Source: Candidatus Bacteroides intestinavium
GTDB taxonomy: Bacteria > Bacteroidota > Bacteroidia > Bacteroidales > Bacteroidaceae
Assembly (NCBI GenBank): GCA_019118325.1
Contig: DWZE01000012.1
Location: 1 to 50,171, forward strand
DNA length: 50,171 nt
Reading direction: 5' to 3'
Part shown: one piece after another, positions 24,764 through 34,168 of the stretch
Layout: every line of letters starts with the position of its first letter
Numbering within the stretch: the stretch's first letter is position 1
The notes under the pieces: model-generated
Databases searched by the model: none
Told to the model about the DNA's origin: nothing
The model's input: only the letters and a program-made list of their open reading frames with translations
Program-made: the position numbers and the translations under genes

Positions 24764-25585
24764 TCAGAGTTTATACACGATGTCTTTAACGTATTGTGCC
24801 CATTGCAGGGGAGTCTTCGACTTGTCGAAAGTCTGCCAGGGGATGGGCTTCCCGATGGTGATGGTGAAGGTTTTGTGGCGGTTCTTCAGCATCTCGTCGG
24901 CCAGGTAGAGCATGGCGATGTTGAACTTGATGCCGAGGGCCTTGCACACATTGGCCAGGTTGTAGAAGAAGTTGGAGTTGCGTCCGTCGAAGTGGATGGG
25001 GACCACGTCGCGCTGGTGCTGCACGCTCTTGACGATGAAAGCTTTCTTCCACTCCAGGTCGCGGATGACGCCGTGGCGGCGACGCGAGCACAGCCCGGCA
25101 GGGAACATGAGCAGCTGGTTGTCCGAAGCGAATCCCGCCTCCACCACGCGGGGGAAATCCTTGGCCTGGCGGCCGGTCTTGTTGATAGGGATGCAGAGGG
25201 GGGCGAGGCCGTGCAGGTTCATCAGCAGGTCGTTGACCAGATACTTGATCTTGCCGTCATAGCGCGTGCCCAGCACGTAGCCCAGGGCCAGTCCGTCCTG
25301 CCCGCCCAGGGGGTGATTGGAGACAAAGGTGCAAAGGCGGCCATCCATGGGCAGGTTCTCTTCGCCCCTGACCACCAGTCTCGCATCCAGGAAGTCCAGG
25401 CTGGCTTTCAGGAAGTCCACCCCGACCTTGTCCTGGGCTCCGCGCAGGAAGCCGTTCAGCTCGTCCTGATGGACGATGCGCTTGAGGTAGGAGACGACAA
25501 ACTTCGGAATGTACTTCGCCTTCTGCGGGGCTTTCTCCCGCAACACCTTGTCTATATCTATCAAAAACAATGAATCGTCAGCCAT
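24764..25585 (-). CDS. glsA: PlsC-like O-acyltransferase GlsA
   Basis: 273 aa from the ATG at 25585 (MADDSLFLIDIDKVL). A longer start at 25612 is unlikely because the -7 box at 25610-25617 would overlap it. The acyltransferase block SNHPLGGQDGLALG holds the catalytic His and Asp with five residues between them instead of the usual four, as I recall for the GlsA/OlsF hemolysin-like group. FPAGLCSRRR is the phosphate-binding-like motif, and VVPIHFDGRNSNFFYNLA follows. It should esterify the hydroxyl of the N-acyl-glycine made by GlsB. It is the first gene of the two-gene operon. Confidence 0.8.
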   Translation of the reverse strand: MADDSLFLIDIDKVLREKAPQKAKYIPKFVVSYLKRIVHQDELNGFLRGAQDKVGVDFLKASLDFLDARLVVRGEENLPMDGRLCTFVSNHPLGGQDGLALGYVLGTRYDGKIKYLVNDLLMNLHGLAPLCIPINKTGRQAKDFPRVVEAGFASDNQLLMFPAGLCSRRRHGVIRDLEWKKAFIVKSVQHQRDVVPIHFDGRNSNFFYNLANVCKALGIKFNIAMLYLADEMLKNRHKTFTITIGKPIPWQTFDKSKTPLQWAQYVKDIVYKL

Positions 25586-25609
25586 GCTTGTTCCGATGAT
25601 TTTACAGCG

Positions 25610-25617
25610 CAAAATTA
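25610..25617 (-). promoter_or_regulatory. glsA-glsB promoter -7 box
   Basis: The minus strand reads TAATTTTG, a full match to TAnnTTTG, 24 bp upstream of the ATG at 25585. It decides in favour of the shorter glsA start. Confidence 0.6.
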
Positions 25618-25930
25618 ACGCATCTTTTTAATTAAACACAAGGTTTTGTCAGAAAACTGACACCGAAATCTATCAAAACCTACATAATAACTCCCGGAAG
25701 GCTGTTTTTACCCGCCGGATTGCGCAAAACCCCTCCGAGTGTGCAATAAATAGAAAAACTCCTGAAAACTCTCCGGCTCCACAGAGAAGCTGCCCTTTGA
25801 CAGTTTCCCCCCCAAAGAATGGTGGAAATCCGTCCGCCTCCTCCGAAAAAATTCCGTAAACTTGCATCAGAAAAAAAATCCGGCCCCGAAAGACGGGACG
25901 CCGGCCTGAACCTACAAAAGACAGAAGATT
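25618..25930. other. Gene-free gap between glsA and the ECF sigma gene
   Basis: I see no gene. A possible sigma-gene -7 box, TAAACTTG (25857-25864), lies 67 bp before the start, and a GC-rich pairing CCGGC/GCCGG follows at about 25880-25906 in the leader. The rest (about 25670-25850) shows no recognisable feature. Confidence 0.45.
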
Positions 25931-26434
25931 ATGAACAGTGTGACATTTACAAAAGAACTGATAGGCGTACAAGACGAACTACTGCGCTTTGCCTATAAAC
26001 TGACCGCCGACCGCGAAGAAGCCAACGACCTGTTGCAGGAAACCTCGCTGAAGGCCCTGGACAATGAAGACAAGTATGAGCCCCAAAGCAATTTCAAGGG
26101 CTGGATATACACCATCATGCGGAACATCTTCATCAACAACTACCGCCGCATCGTGCGCGAGCAGACCTTCGTGGACACCAGCGAAAACCATTATCACCTG
26201 AACGGCTCGGACGAAACGTCCGTGGAAAGCGCGGAAAGTGCCTACGACCTGAAAGAAATGCACCGCGTCGTGAACGCCTTGCCCAAAGAATACCGCATCC
26301 CCTTCTCCATGCACGTCGCAGGCTTCAAGTACCGCGAGATTGCCGAAAAGCTGGACCTGCCCATCGGCACGGTGAAAAGCCGCATCTTCTTCACGCGGCA
26401 ACGCCTGCAGCGGGAATTGAAGGACTTCCGCTGA
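25931..26434 (+). CDS. ECF-type RNA polymerase sigma factor
   Basis: 167 aa. Region 2 (LLRFAYKLTADREEANDLLQETSLKALDN, then FKGWIYTIMRNIFINNYRR) and region 4 (LPKEYRIPFSMHVAGFKYREIAEKLDLPIGTVKSRIFFTRQRLQRELK) are both complete, with the helix-turn-helix near the C-terminus. The two-domain layout and length define an ECF sigma-70 factor. No FecR-like or zinc anti-sigma gene is next to it: the convergent downstream gene is a small two-helix membrane protein of different type. Its regulon and signal cannot be read from the window. Confidence 0.93.
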   Translation: MNSVTFTKELIGVQDELLRFAYKLTADREEANDLLQETSLKALDNEDKYEPQSNFKGWIYTIMRNIFINNYRRIVREQTFVDTSENHYHLNGSDETSVESAESAYDLKEMHRVVNALPKEYRIPFSMHVAGFKYREIAEKLDLPIGTVKSRIFFTRQRLQRELKDFR

Positions 26435-26513
26435 CCCCTCCGCCCCATCGTCGGGAGAACGCTCCCGACAGGGGCTGCATGTGGCGCACAGACGAGGCGC
26501 CCCTCCCGCCTGC

Positions 26514-26918
26514 CTATTTCATCACCCGGCCTATCCAGACACAGCCCGCCCCGGCCACAAGCAGCAGGCCGAACAGCAGGCCCTCGGCCAAGGGCACGCG
26601 GGTTTCCCGCGGCCTGTCCGCCCGATACAGCACGGTCACTTTGTCGCCCTCGTCCATCAGGAAGGGCACAAAGTAGTCCAACGTGAGGGACAGCGTGCCG
26701 TAACGCTCGGTCTCATAATACACGTCCGTCCGTTTCAGCATCCGCATCTTACGCGGGCGGTACACCCGTTCGTAGCGGACCCGCTCCACAACGCCCGGCG
26801 CACGCAGATACTCGCCCGACGCCTTCGCCAGGGAAACAAAGCCCCCGATGCCGCCGGCCAACAGGCAGACACCCAGGAACAGGAAAACGAGGTAACCATA
26901 TTTCTGCTTCATAAGCAC
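26514..26918 (-). CDS. Small two-helix membrane protein, DUF3592-like
   Basis: 134 aa. Hydrophobic helices at about 8-30 and 110-131 bracket a soluble segment (VERVRYERVYRPRK...DVYYETERYGTLSLTLDYFVPFLMDEGDKVTVLYRADRP). The pattern of one helix, a beta-rich loop with a GDKVTVLYxxxxP ending, then a second helix fits DUF3592 membrane proteins of unknown function. It is convergent with the ECF sigma gene 79 bp away and is transcribed from a good promoter at 26937-26968. Whether it senses anything for the sigma factor is speculation. Confidence 0.68.
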   Translation of the reverse strand: MLMKQKYGYLVFLFLGVCLLAGGIGGFVSLAKASGEYLRAPGVVERVRYERVYRPRKMRMLKRTDVYYETERYGTLSLTLDYFVPFLMDEGDKVTVLYRADRPRETRVPLAEGLLFGLLLVAGAGCVWIGRVMK

Positions 26919-26936
26919 TCCAGAATAGTCTCACGG

Positions 26937-26968
26937 CAAAAGTATCAGATTATCCCCGGAAAAACAAG
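26937..26968 (-). promoter_or_regulatory. Promoter of the small membrane protein gene
   Basis: On the minus strand CTTG (26965-26968), 20 bp, then TACTTTTG (26937-26944). The -7 box is exact and the -33 has one mismatch. Confidence 0.65.
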
Positions 26969-27234
26969 CGACCCGCCGGAAAAAAAACCTCCGGCATCCG
27001 CGCACGGAGATACCGCCGCCCGTACACGGGGATATCCCCGGACATGAGCCGGGATATCGCCGCCCGCGCCCGGCGACGTCCCGAAGCAAACCGCCTCCAT
27101 CCGCCCCTCCCGCCGGCGTCCGCAACCCCGCAATCCCCCACCGGCAAAGCGTTTCAGAAGAATCCTTATTTTCAGACGGATAAGTAATCAACAGCATGTT
27201 GAAAACTTATTCGAAAGTTTTTCCGCCAAATATG
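26969..27234. other. Gene-free divergent gap upstream of mraZ
   Basis: This stretch, part of the 374-bp gap before mraZ, holds repeat array D (27009-27080) and otherwise nothing recognised before the MraZ operator at 27235. Confidence 0.6.
27003..27080. repeat. 22-bp phased repeat array D (upstream of mraZ)
   Basis: Cores lie at 27009 (GATACC), 27031 (GATATC), 27053 (GATATC) and 27075 (GACGTC), with an exact 22-bp period. It lies between the divergent promoters of the small membrane protein and mraZ. Confidence 0.9.
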
Positions 27235-27265
27235 GTGGGGGATTGTGGGGAATTGTGTACTTTTA
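27235..27265 (+). promoter_or_regulatory. MraZ operator overlapping the mraZ promoter
   Basis: Three direct repeats at 10-bp period, GTGGG (27235), GTGGG (27245) and GTGTA (27255), match the known MraZ target of three TGGG-like repeats separated by five bases. The third repeat runs into TACTTTTA (27258-27265), a -7-like box. Binding of MraZ here would block RNA polymerase, the expected negative autoregulation of the dcw cluster. Confidence 0.8.
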
Positions 27266-27292
27266 CAGCCGCTTATTATAATAAAGAAAGAG

Positions 27293-27766
27293 ATGATACG
27301 CTTTTTGGGCAACATAGAGGCCAAGACCGACGCCAAAGGACGGGTGTTCATCCCCGCCACCTTCCGGAAACAGCTGCAGGCTGCCTCCGAGGAGAGCCTC
27401 GTGTTGCGCAAAGATGTATTCCAGGACTGCCTGGTGCTCTACCCCGAAAGTGTCTGGTTCAAGACACAGGAGGAACTGCGCCGGCGGCTGAACCGCTGGA
27501 ACGCCCGCCAGCAAGCCGTGTTCCGCCAGTTCGTCAGCGACGCCGAAGTGGTGGTGCCGGACGGCAACGGACGCATCCTCATCCCCCGCCGCTACCTGCG
27601 GATGGCGGGCATCCGGGACGAGGTGCGCTTCATCGGCATGGACAACACCATCGAAATCTGGGCCAGGGAACGGGCGGAAGCCCCCTTCATGGACGCGGAA
27701 GAGTTCAGCCAGGCCCTGCAAGAGACATTGGGCGAAGATTCGTGGGATAACAACAAAGGAGAGTAA
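27293..27766 (+). CDS. mraZ: Division/cell-wall cluster transcriptional regulator MraZ
   Basis: 157 aa from the ATG at 27293; the frame is open from 27245, but that start lies inside the operator and promoter. It has two copies of the SpoVT/AbrB-like fold, each with the DxxxR signature: Asp13-Ala-Lys-Gly-Arg17 and a second DGNGRILIPR about 80 residues later. MraZ forms a ring-shaped oligomer that binds repeats upstream of its own gene. Those repeats are visible at 27235-27259. It is the first gene of the cluster, 4 bp before rsmH. Confidence 0.95.
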   Translation: MIRFLGNIEAKTDAKGRVFIPATFRKQLQAASEESLVLRKDVFQDCLVLYPESVWFKTQEELRRRLNRWNARQQAVFRQFVSDAEVVVPDGNGRILIPRRYLRMAGIRDEVRFIGMDNTIEIWARERAEAPFMDAEEFSQALQETLGEDSWDNNKGE

Positions 27767-27770
27767 GACA

Positions 27771-28709
27771 ATGACGCAAGAAACTGCTACGACCTATCAC
27801 ATACCGGTGCTGCTGGCACCCGCCGTGGACGGGCTGGACATCCGTCCGGACGGCATCTATGTGGACGCCACCCTGGGCGGAGGCGGACACACGCGCGAAA
27901 TCCTCCGGCGGCTGGGCCCCGGCGGGCGGCTGCTGGGCTTCGACCAGGACGAGGACGCCGAGCGCAACATCCCGGACGACCCGCGCTTCACCTTCGTGCG
28001 CAGCAACTTCCGCTACCTGCACAACTTCCTGCGCTACCACGGCATCCGGCACATCGACGGGCTGCTGGCCGACCTGGGCGTATCGTCCCACCACTTCGAC
28101 GACAGCCAGCGCGGCTTCTCCTTCCGCTTCGACGGCGCGCTGGACATGCGCATGAACAAACGGGCGGGACAGACGGCAGCCGACGTGGTCAACACCTACG
28201 ACGAAGAACGCCTGGCCAACGTGTTCTACCTCTACGGCGAACTGAAGAACAGCCGCAAGCTGGCCGCCGCCATCAGCCGGGCACGGGCACAAGCCCCGAT
28301 AGCCACCATCGGCCAGTTTCTGGACATCGTAAAGCCCCTCTTCGGCCGCGAACGCGAGAAAAAGGAACTGGCCCGCGTCTTCCAGGCCCTGCGCATCGAG
28401 GTGAACCACGAGATGGAAGCCCTGCGCGAGATGCTCCTGGCGGCCGCCGGAGCCCTGCGACCGGGCGGACGCCTGGCCGTCATCACCTACCACTCGCTGG
28501 AAGACCGCCTGGTGAAGAACCTGATGAAGACCGGCAACGTGGAGGGCAAAGTGGAAAAAGACTTCTACGGAAACGTGCAGACGCCCTTCCGCCTGGTGAA
28601 CAACAAAGTCATCACGCCCGATGAAGACGAGGTGGCCCGCAACCCGCGCTCGCGCAGCGCCAAACTCCGCATCGCCGAGAAACGGGACGAAGACAACAAC
28701 GACAACTAA
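27771..28709 (+). CDS. rsmH: 16S rRNA (cytosine1402-N4)-methyltransferase
   Basis: 312 aa. It N4-methylates C1402 of 16S rRNA using S-adenosylmethionine. Family features are HIPVLLAPAVDGL at the N-terminus, the SAM-binding GIYVDATLGGGGHTREIL, DGLLADLGVSSHHFDD, the substrate-side QRGFSFRFDGALDMRM, and the C-terminal AVITYHSLEDRLVKNLMK. Its place between mraZ and ftsL is the standard dcw order. Length is normal. Confidence 0.96.
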   Translation: MTQETATTYHIPVLLAPAVDGLDIRPDGIYVDATLGGGGHTREILRRLGPGGRLLGFDQDEDAERNIPDDPRFTFVRSNFRYLHNFLRYHGIRHIDGLLADLGVSSHHFDDSQRGFSFRFDGALDMRMNKRAGQTAADVVNTYDEERLANVFYLYGELKNSRKLAAAISRARAQAPIATIGQFLDIVKPLFGREREKKELARVFQALRIEVNHEMEALREMLLAAAGALRPGGRLAVITYHSLEDRLVKNLMKTGNVEGKVEKDFYGNVQTPFRLVNNKVITPDEDEVARNPRSRSAKLRIAEKRDEDNNDN

Positions 28710-28723
28710 ACAAGAAGACAATC

Positions 28724-29074
28724 ATGGGAACCGAGAAAAAGACAGACAAGGCCTCCTCCCGGCACACGTCCTGGAGGAGCATCATCGGAGGCGACATCCT
28801 GGCCGCCGAATTCTTCCACCGGCAGGCCAAGCTGCTGGTGCTCATCATGGTACTCGTCATCTTCTATATAAACAACCGCTACGAATGCCAGCAACTGATG
28901 ATACGCATCGAGGAACTGAAGAAGGAACTGACGGACATCAAGTATGACGCCCTGACGCGCAGCTCGGAGCTGATGGAACACAGCCGCCAGTCGCGCATCG
29001 AGGAGTACATCGCCACGCAGCACAGCGACCTGCAGAGCGCCACGACGCCCCCCTACCTGATACGCAACGACTAA
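28724..29074 (+). CDS. ftsL: FtsL-like cell division protein
   Basis: 116 aa. A basic, Ser/Lys-rich cytoplasmic tail precedes one transmembrane helix (LLVLIMVLVIFYI, about 36-48). A leucine-zipper-like periplasmic coil follows (QQLMIRIEELKKELTDIKYDAL). It sits between rsmH and ftsI, exactly where FtsL is found. FtsL joins FtsB and FtsQ to activate the FtsW-FtsI synthase. Sequence conservation in this family is low, so the call leans on topology and position. Confidence 0.85.
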   Translation: MGTEKKTDKASSRHTSWRSIIGGDILAAEFFHRQAKLLVLIMVLVIFYINNRYECQQLMIRIEELKKELTDIKYDALTRSSELMEHSRQSRIEEYIATQHSDLQSATTPPYLIRND

Positions 29075-29097
29075 CGCCCAAAGGAGAGACGCATTAT

Positions 29098-31239
29098 ATG
29101 ACTATCAACAAAAAAAGCATTGTCAACCGCTACTTCCTCATCGTGGTAGTGATGTTGCTCCTGGGTGTATTCGTCATCATCAAGGCAGCCATCATCATGT
29201 ATGCCGAGCGGGAATACTGGCAGGAAGTGGCCGACCGCTTCGTGCGCGAGAATGTCACCATCCGCCCCAACCGCGGCAACATCCTCTCGTCCGACGGCAA
29301 GCTGATGGCCAGCTCGCTGCCGGAATACCGCATCTACATGGACTTCATGTCCGGCGAGCGCGACGAAGAACGCCGCAAGAAGGACCAGCAGCGCCGCGAC
29401 CAGAACCTGACGGACAGCATCGACAGCATCTGCATAGGATTGCACCACATCTTCCCGGACAAGAGCGTGGCCTACTTCAAGCAGCGGCTGCGCCAGGGAC
29501 GCAAGAAGAAAAGCCGCCACTGGCTGATCTACCCCAACCGCATCTCCTACATCCAATACAAGGAGGCCAAGCGCCTGCCCGTCTTCCGGCAAGGACCCAA
29601 CGCCGGCGGATTCCACGAACAGGTGTACAACCAACGCAAGAAGCCCTTCGGCTCACTGGCCGCACAGACCCTGGGACGACTCTATGCCGACACGGCCAAG
29701 GGAGCGCGCAGCGGCATCGAACTGGCTTTCGACTCCGTGCTGCGCGGGCAAAACGGCATCACGCATCGCCAGAAGGTGATGAACCGCTATCTGGACATCG
29801 TGGACATACCCGCACAGGACGGCTGTGACGTTGTTTCCACCATCGACGTAGGCATGCAGGACATCTGCGAGAAAGCCCTGCGCGACGAACTGGAGCGCAT
29901 CAACGCCATGGTGGGCGTGGCCGTACTGATGGAGGTGAAGACAGGCGAAGTGAAAGCCATCGTCAACCTCAGCAAGGCCGGCGACGGGAAATACTACGAA
30001 ATGAACAGCAACGCCATCAGCGACCTGCTGGAGCCTGGCTCCACCTTCAAGACAGCCTCCATCATGGTGGCCCTGGAAGACGGGAAAATCACCCCGCACA
30101 CCGTGGTGGATACAGGCAACGGCATCATGAACATGCACGGCAGCAAGATGCGCGATCACAACTGGCACCGCGGCGGCTACGGCAAGATAGACGTCACGCG
30201 CATCCTCGAAGTGTCGTCCAACATCGGCGTGTCCTACCTGATAGACAAGTATTACCACGACGACCCGCAGAAATTCGTGGACGGCCTGAAACGCATGAGC
30301 CTCGACCAGCCCCTGCATCTGCAGATACAGGGCGAAGGCAAGCCCTACCTAAAAGGCCCGGACGAACGCTACTTCGCCAAGACCACCCTGCCCTGGATGA
30401 GCATCGGCTACGAGACACAGTTGCCGCCCCTCAACATACTGACGTTCTACAACGCCATCGCCAACGACGGCGTCATGGTGCGCCCCAAGTTCGTCAAGGC
30501 CCTGCTGCGCGACGGAGAGGTGATACAGGAGTATCCCACCGAGGTTATCAATCCGAAAATCTGCTCGGACAGCACGCTGAGCAAGATCCGCGTCATCCTG
30601 CGCAGCGTGGTGAAGAACGGCCTGGCCAAACCCGCGGGCAACCCGGAGTTTTCCGTATCGGGCAAGACGGGCACGGCTCAGATTTCCAAAGGCAAGGAGG
30701 GCTACAAGTCCGGTCGCGTCAACTACCTGGTCAGCTTCTGCGGATATTTCCCCTCGGAGGCGCCCAAGTACAGCTGCATCGTCTCCATCCAGAAGCCGGG
30801 ACTGCCGGCATCGGGCGGACTGATGGCGGGCAGCGTCTTCGGCAAGATTGCCCGGCAGGTGTTCGCCCAAGACCTGCGCTTCGACCTGTCTGCCGCCATC
30901 GACAGCACCTCGTGCCCCATCCCCGACGTCAAAGCCGGCGAACTGGAGGACACGCGTGAAATCCTGGCCGCCCTGGACATCCCCGTCGAGACAGAGGGTG
31001 CGCCTGACGCCTGGGGCGTGCAGCAGCACGACACAACCGCCGTAGTGATGAACGAACACGAGCCCCAACCGGGCCTGATGCCCAACGTCGTAGGCATGGG
31101 CGCCAAGGATGCCGTCTACCTGCTGGAGAACGCAGGCCTGAAGGTACACCTCAGCGGCATCGGGCGTGTGCGCCGGCAGTCGCTCCCTCCCGGCAGCCGC
31201 ATCGTAAAGGGACGGACCGTAGCGCTGACACTGAAATAG
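29098..31239 (+). CDS. ftsI: Septal peptidoglycan transpeptidase FtsI (PBP3) with PASTA domain
   Basis: 713 aa. One N-terminal membrane anchor (about 13-32), a pedestal domain beginning [12 protein letters not shown], then the penicillin-binding transpeptidase domain with catalytic Ser315-Thr-Phe-Lys318, SSN at 373-375 and KTGT at 523-526. A PASTA domain ([25 protein letters not shown]) closes the chain after about residue 660. It crosslinks septal peptidoglycan with FtsW. It has the long form with a C-terminal PASTA module usual in Bacteroidota. Confidence 0.95.
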   Translation: MTINKKSIVNRYFLIVVVMLLLGVFVIIKAAIIMYAEREYWQEVADRFVRENVTIRPNRGNILSSDGKLMASSLPEYRIYMDFMSGERDEERRKKDQQRRDQNLTDSIDSICIGLHHIFPDKSVAYFKQRLRQGRKKKSRHWLIYPNRISYIQYKEAKRLPVFRQGPNAGGFHEQVYNQRKKPFGSLAAQTLGRLYADTAKGARSGIELAFDSVLRGQNGITHRQKVMNRYLDIVDIPAQDGCDVVSTIDVGMQDICEKALRDELERINAMVGVAVLMEVKTGEVKAIVNLSKAGDGKYYEMNSNAISDLLEPGSTFKTASIMVALEDGKITPHTVVDTGNGIMNMHGSKMRDHNWHRGGYGKIDVTRILEVSSNIGVSYLIDKYYHDDPQKFVDGLKRMSLDQPLHLQIQGEGKPYLKGPDERYFAKTTLPWMSIGYETQLPPLNILTFYNAIANDGVMVRPKFVKALLRDGEVIQEYPTEVINPKICSDSTLSKIRVILRSVVKNGLAKPAGNPEFSVSGKTGTAQISKGKEGYKSGRVNYLVSFCGYFPSEAPKYSCIVSIQKPGLPASGGLMAGSVFGKIARQVFAQDLRFDLSAAIDSTSCPIPDVKAGELEDTREILAALDIPVETEGAPDAWGVQQHDTTAVVMNEHEPQPGLMPNVVGMGAKDAVYLLENAGLKVHLSGIGRVRRQSLPPGSRIVKGRTVALTLK

Positions 31240-31271
31240 AGATATACATATTTTATATAGATACTACTGAC

Positions 31272-32732
31272 ATGAAACTGAATGAACTGCTGAAGACAGT
31301 GCAGCCGGTGCAAGTCATCGGCAACACGGACATCGAAATAACGGGCGTGGACATCGATTCGCGCCGGGTGGAGACAGGCCACCTCTTCATGGCCATGCGC
31401 GGCACGCAGACCGACGGCCATGCCTACATCCCCGCCGCCATCCGGAACGGCGCCTGCGCCATCGTCTGCGAGGAACTGCCCGCCGAGACGCAAGAAGGCA
31501 TCGCGTATGTGGTGGTGAAGGACAGCGAAGACGCCACGGGACGCATCGCCACCCTGTTCTATGGCGACCCGACGTCGCGCCTGGAACTGGTGGGCGTCAC
31601 CGGCACCAACGGCAAGACCACGACGGCCACCCTGCTCTACCGCCTGTTCCGCTACTTCGGCTATAAGGTGGGACTGATTTCCACCGTCTGCAACTACATC
31701 GACGACGAGGCCGTGCCCACCGAGCACACCACGCCGGACCCCATCACCCTGAACCAACTGCTGGGCCGCATGGCCGACGCCGGCTGCCAGTATGCTTTCA
31801 TGGAAGTCAGCTCGCACGCCATCGCGCAGAAACGCATCAGCGGCCTGCGCTTCGCCGGGGGCATCTTCACCAACCTGACGCGCGACCACCTGGACTACCA
31901 CAAGACGGTGGACAACTACATCCGCGCCAAGAAGAAGTTCTTCGACGACATGCCCCGCGACGCCTTCAGCCTGGTGAACCTGGACGACAAGAACGGCATG
32001 GTGATGGTGCAGAACACGCGCTCGCACGTCCACACCTACTCGCTGCGCAGCCTGTGCGACTTCAAGGGCCGGGTGCTGGAGAGCCACTTCGAAGGGATGC
32101 TGCTGGACTTCAACGGACAGGAGCTGGCCGTGCCGTTTGTCGGCCGCTTCAATGCCTACAACCTGCTGGCCGTCTTCGGCGCGGCGGTGCTGCTGGGGCA
32201 GAAGCCGGAGGAGGTGCTCATCGGCCTGAGCACGCTGCACCCCGTGTCCGGACGCTTCGAGACCCTCCGCTCGCCCCGGGGCTTCACCGCCATCGTGGAC
32301 TATGCCCACACGCCGGACGCGCTGGTCAACGTGCTGAACGCCATACACGGCGTGCTGGAAGGACGCGGACGGGTCATCACCGTGGTGGGAGCCGGAGGCA
32401 ACCGCGACAAGGGCAAGCGACCCATGATGGCCAAGGAGGCCGCCCGCCTGAGCGACCGCCTCATCATCACCAGCGACAATCCCCGCTTCGAGGAGCCGCA
32501 GGACATCATCCGCGACATGCTGGCCGGACTGAACGCCGAGGACCTGCAGAAAACCCTCTCCATCACCGACCGCCGCGAGGCCATACGCACCGCCTGCATG
32601 CTGGCGCAGAAGGGCGACGTCGTGCTGGTGGCGGGCAAGGGTCACGAGGACTACCAGGAGGTGAAGGGCGTGAAACACCACTTCGACGACAAGGAGGAGA
32701 TAAGGAACATCTTCGCATCCACTAATCATTAA
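31272..32732 (+). CDS. murE: UDP-MurNAc-L-Ala-D-Glu:meso-diaminopimelate ligase
   Basis: 486 aa. It adds the third amino acid of the stem peptide in the cytoplasm, using ATP. The P-loop is G111-TNGK-TTT, followed by [13 protein letters not shown] and [12 protein letters not shown]. The substrate-choice motif is Asp402-Asn-Pro-Arg405 (SDNPRFE), which marks enzymes specific for meso-diaminopimelate rather than lysine. The stem peptide of this organism should therefore carry mDAP. It starts 32 bp after ftsI in an AT-rich gap. Length and domain order (N-terminal, central ATPase, C-terminal) are standard. Confidence 0.96.
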   Translation: MKLNELLKTVQPVQVIGNTDIEITGVDIDSRRVETGHLFMAMRGTQTDGHAYIPAAIRNGACAIVCEELPAETQEGIAYVVVKDSEDATGRIATLFYGDPTSRLELVGVTGTNGKTTTATLLYRLFRYFGYKVGLISTVCNYIDDEAVPTEHTTPDPITLNQLLGRMADAGCQYAFMEVSSHAIAQKRISGLRFAGGIFTNLTRDHLDYHKTVDNYIRAKKKFFDDMPRDAFSLVNLDDKNGMVMVQNTRSHVHTYSLRSLCDFKGRVLESHFEGMLLDFNGQELAVPFVGRFNAYNLLAVFGAAVLLGQKPEEVLIGLSTLHPVSGRFETLRSPRGFTAIVDYAHTPDALVNVLNAIHGVLEGRGRVITVVGAGGNRDKGKRPMMAKEAARLSDRLIITSDNPRFEEPQDIIRDMLAGLNAEDLQKTLSITDRREAIRTACMLAQKGDVVLVAGKGHEDYQEVKGVKHHFDDKEEIRNIFASTNH

Positions 32733-32749
32733 ACACTAATCACTGACCC

Positions 32750-34018
32750 ATGCTATACTACTTATTCCAATGGCTTGACCAATATGACTTTCCCGGCGCG
32801 GGAATGTTCAGCTACACCTCGTTTCGCTCGCTGATGGCCGTCATCCTGGCGCTGCTCATCTCCAGCATCTGGGGCGACCGCTTCATCCACCTGCTGAAGC
32901 GGAAGCAAATCACGGAGACGCAGCGCGACGCGAAGATAGACCCCTTCGGCGTGCAGAAGGTGGGCGTACCGTCCATGGGCGGCATCATCATCATCGTCGC
33001 CATCCTCATCCCCTGCCTGCTGCTGGGCCGCCTGGACAACGTCTACATGCTGCTGATGCTCATCACCACCGTCTGGCTGGGTTCGCTGGGCTTTGCGGAT
33101 GACTACATCAAGATATTCAAGAAAGACAAGGAAGGCCTGCATGGCAAGTTCAAAATCATCGGCCAGGTGGGCCTGGGCCTCATCGTGGGCCTGACGCTCT
33201 ACCTCAGCCCGCAGGTGGTCATCCGCGAGAACATCGAGGTGGAGCAGCCCGGCGGACAGGTGGAGGTGGTGCATGCCGCCAAGGAAATCAAGGCCACGCA
33301 GACCACCATCCCCTTCTTCAAGAGCAACAACCTGGACTATGCCGACCTGATGGGCTTCCTGGGCGACCACGCGCAGGCGGCGGGCTGGGTGCTGTTCGTC
33401 CTGGTCACCATCTTCGTGGTGACGGCCGTCAGCAACGGCGCCAACCTGAACGACGGCATGGACGGCATGGCGGCGGGCAACTCGGCCATCATCGGCCTAA
33501 CGCTGGGCATCCTGGCGTATGTGTCGAGCCACATCGAGTTTGCGGGCTACCTGAACATCATGTTCATCCCCGGGTCGGAGGAACTGGTCATCTTCATCTG
33601 CGCCTTCATCGGCGCGCTGATAGGCTTCCTGTGGTACAACGCCTATCCGGCGCAGGTGTTCATGGGCGACACGGGCAGCCTGACCATCGGCGGCATCATC
33701 GCCGTCTTTGCCATCATCATCCACAAGGAACTGCTCATCCCCATCCTCTGCGGCGTCTTCCTGGTGGAGAACCTGTCGGTCATCCTGCAACGGGTGTACT
33801 ACAAGGCGGGCAAGCGGCACGGGCGGAAACAACGCCTCTTCAAGCGCACGCCCATCCACGACCACTTCCGCACGTCGATGGGGCAGATTGAACAGGGCTG
33901 CAGCGTGGTCTTCACGAAGCCCGACCAGCTGTTCCACGAGTCGAAGATTACGGTCCGCTTCTGGATTGTGACCATCGTGCTGGCCGCAATCACCATCATC
34001 ACACTGAAAATCAGATGA
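32750..34018 (+). CDS. mraY: Phospho-MurNAc-pentapeptide translocase MraY
   Basis: 422 aa, longer than proteobacterial MraY (about 360). It transfers phospho-MurNAc-pentapeptide to undecaprenyl phosphate, forming lipid I at the inner membrane. About ten transmembrane helices are visible, with the conserved PSMGG, FADDYIKI (Asp pair), NLNDGMDGMAAG and FMGDTGSL. The extra length is mainly an insertion near 155-210 (RENIEVEQPGGQVEVVHAAK and following), a feature of Bacteroidota MraY. Its TGA stop coincides with the first, degenerate core of repeat array E. Confidence 0.96.
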   Translation: MLYYLFQWLDQYDFPGAGMFSYTSFRSLMAVILALLISSIWGDRFIHLLKRKQITETQRDAKIDPFGVQKVGVPSMGGIIIIVAILIPCLLLGRLDNVYMLLMLITTVWLGSLGFADDYIKIFKKDKEGLHGKFKIIGQVGLGLIVGLTLYLSPQVVIRENIEVEQPGGQVEVVHAAKEIKATQTTIPFFKSNNLDYADLMGFLGDHAQAAGWVLFVLVTIFVVTAVSNGANLNDGMDGMAAGNSAIIGLTLGILAYVSSHIEFAGYLNIMFIPGSEELVIFICAFIGALIGFLWYNAYPAQVFMGDTGSLTIGGIIAVFAIIIHKELLIPILCGVFLVENLSVILQRVYYKAGKRHGRKQRLFKRTPIHDHFRTSMGQIEQGCSVVFTKPDQLFHESKITVRFWIVTIVLAAITIITLKIR

Positions 34019-34104
34019 TTGCCTGACCAGCGGACAGCGATATCCTCCCGTCCGGGCGGAGATATCCCCAAGCAGGGGCGAAGATATCTCCAGGCACGGA
34101 CGGA
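34017..34104. repeat. 22-bp phased repeat array E (mraY/murD gap)
   Basis: Cores lie at 34017 (GATTGC, degenerate), 34039, 34061 and 34083 (all GATATC), with an exact 22-bp period. The degenerate first core overlaps the mraY stop codon in the same register as seen at the sulfatase stop in array C. It ends about 65 bp before murD. Confidence 0.9.
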
Positions 34105-34168
34105 AACGCCACCGGACAAGGGCGGCAACCAAACAAGAAAAAACTGACATAAAAAAAGAACCTGAAAT

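Noticed and set aside
25931..26918. ECF sigma factor paired with the small membrane protein as anti-sigma
   Set aside because: The genes are convergent with separate promoters, and the membrane protein is DUF3592-like without an anti-sigma or zinc-binding domain.
27245..27766. Longer mraZ start at 27245
   Set aside because: It lies inside the MraZ operator and upstream of the -7 box; the ATG at 27293 gives the standard MraZ N-terminus.
31116..32729. Long minus-strand open frame of 537 codons opposite murE
   Set aside because: Antisense to an intact murE with all motifs; the composition (His/Val/Gln/Gly-rich) is typical of a reverse-frame artefact.
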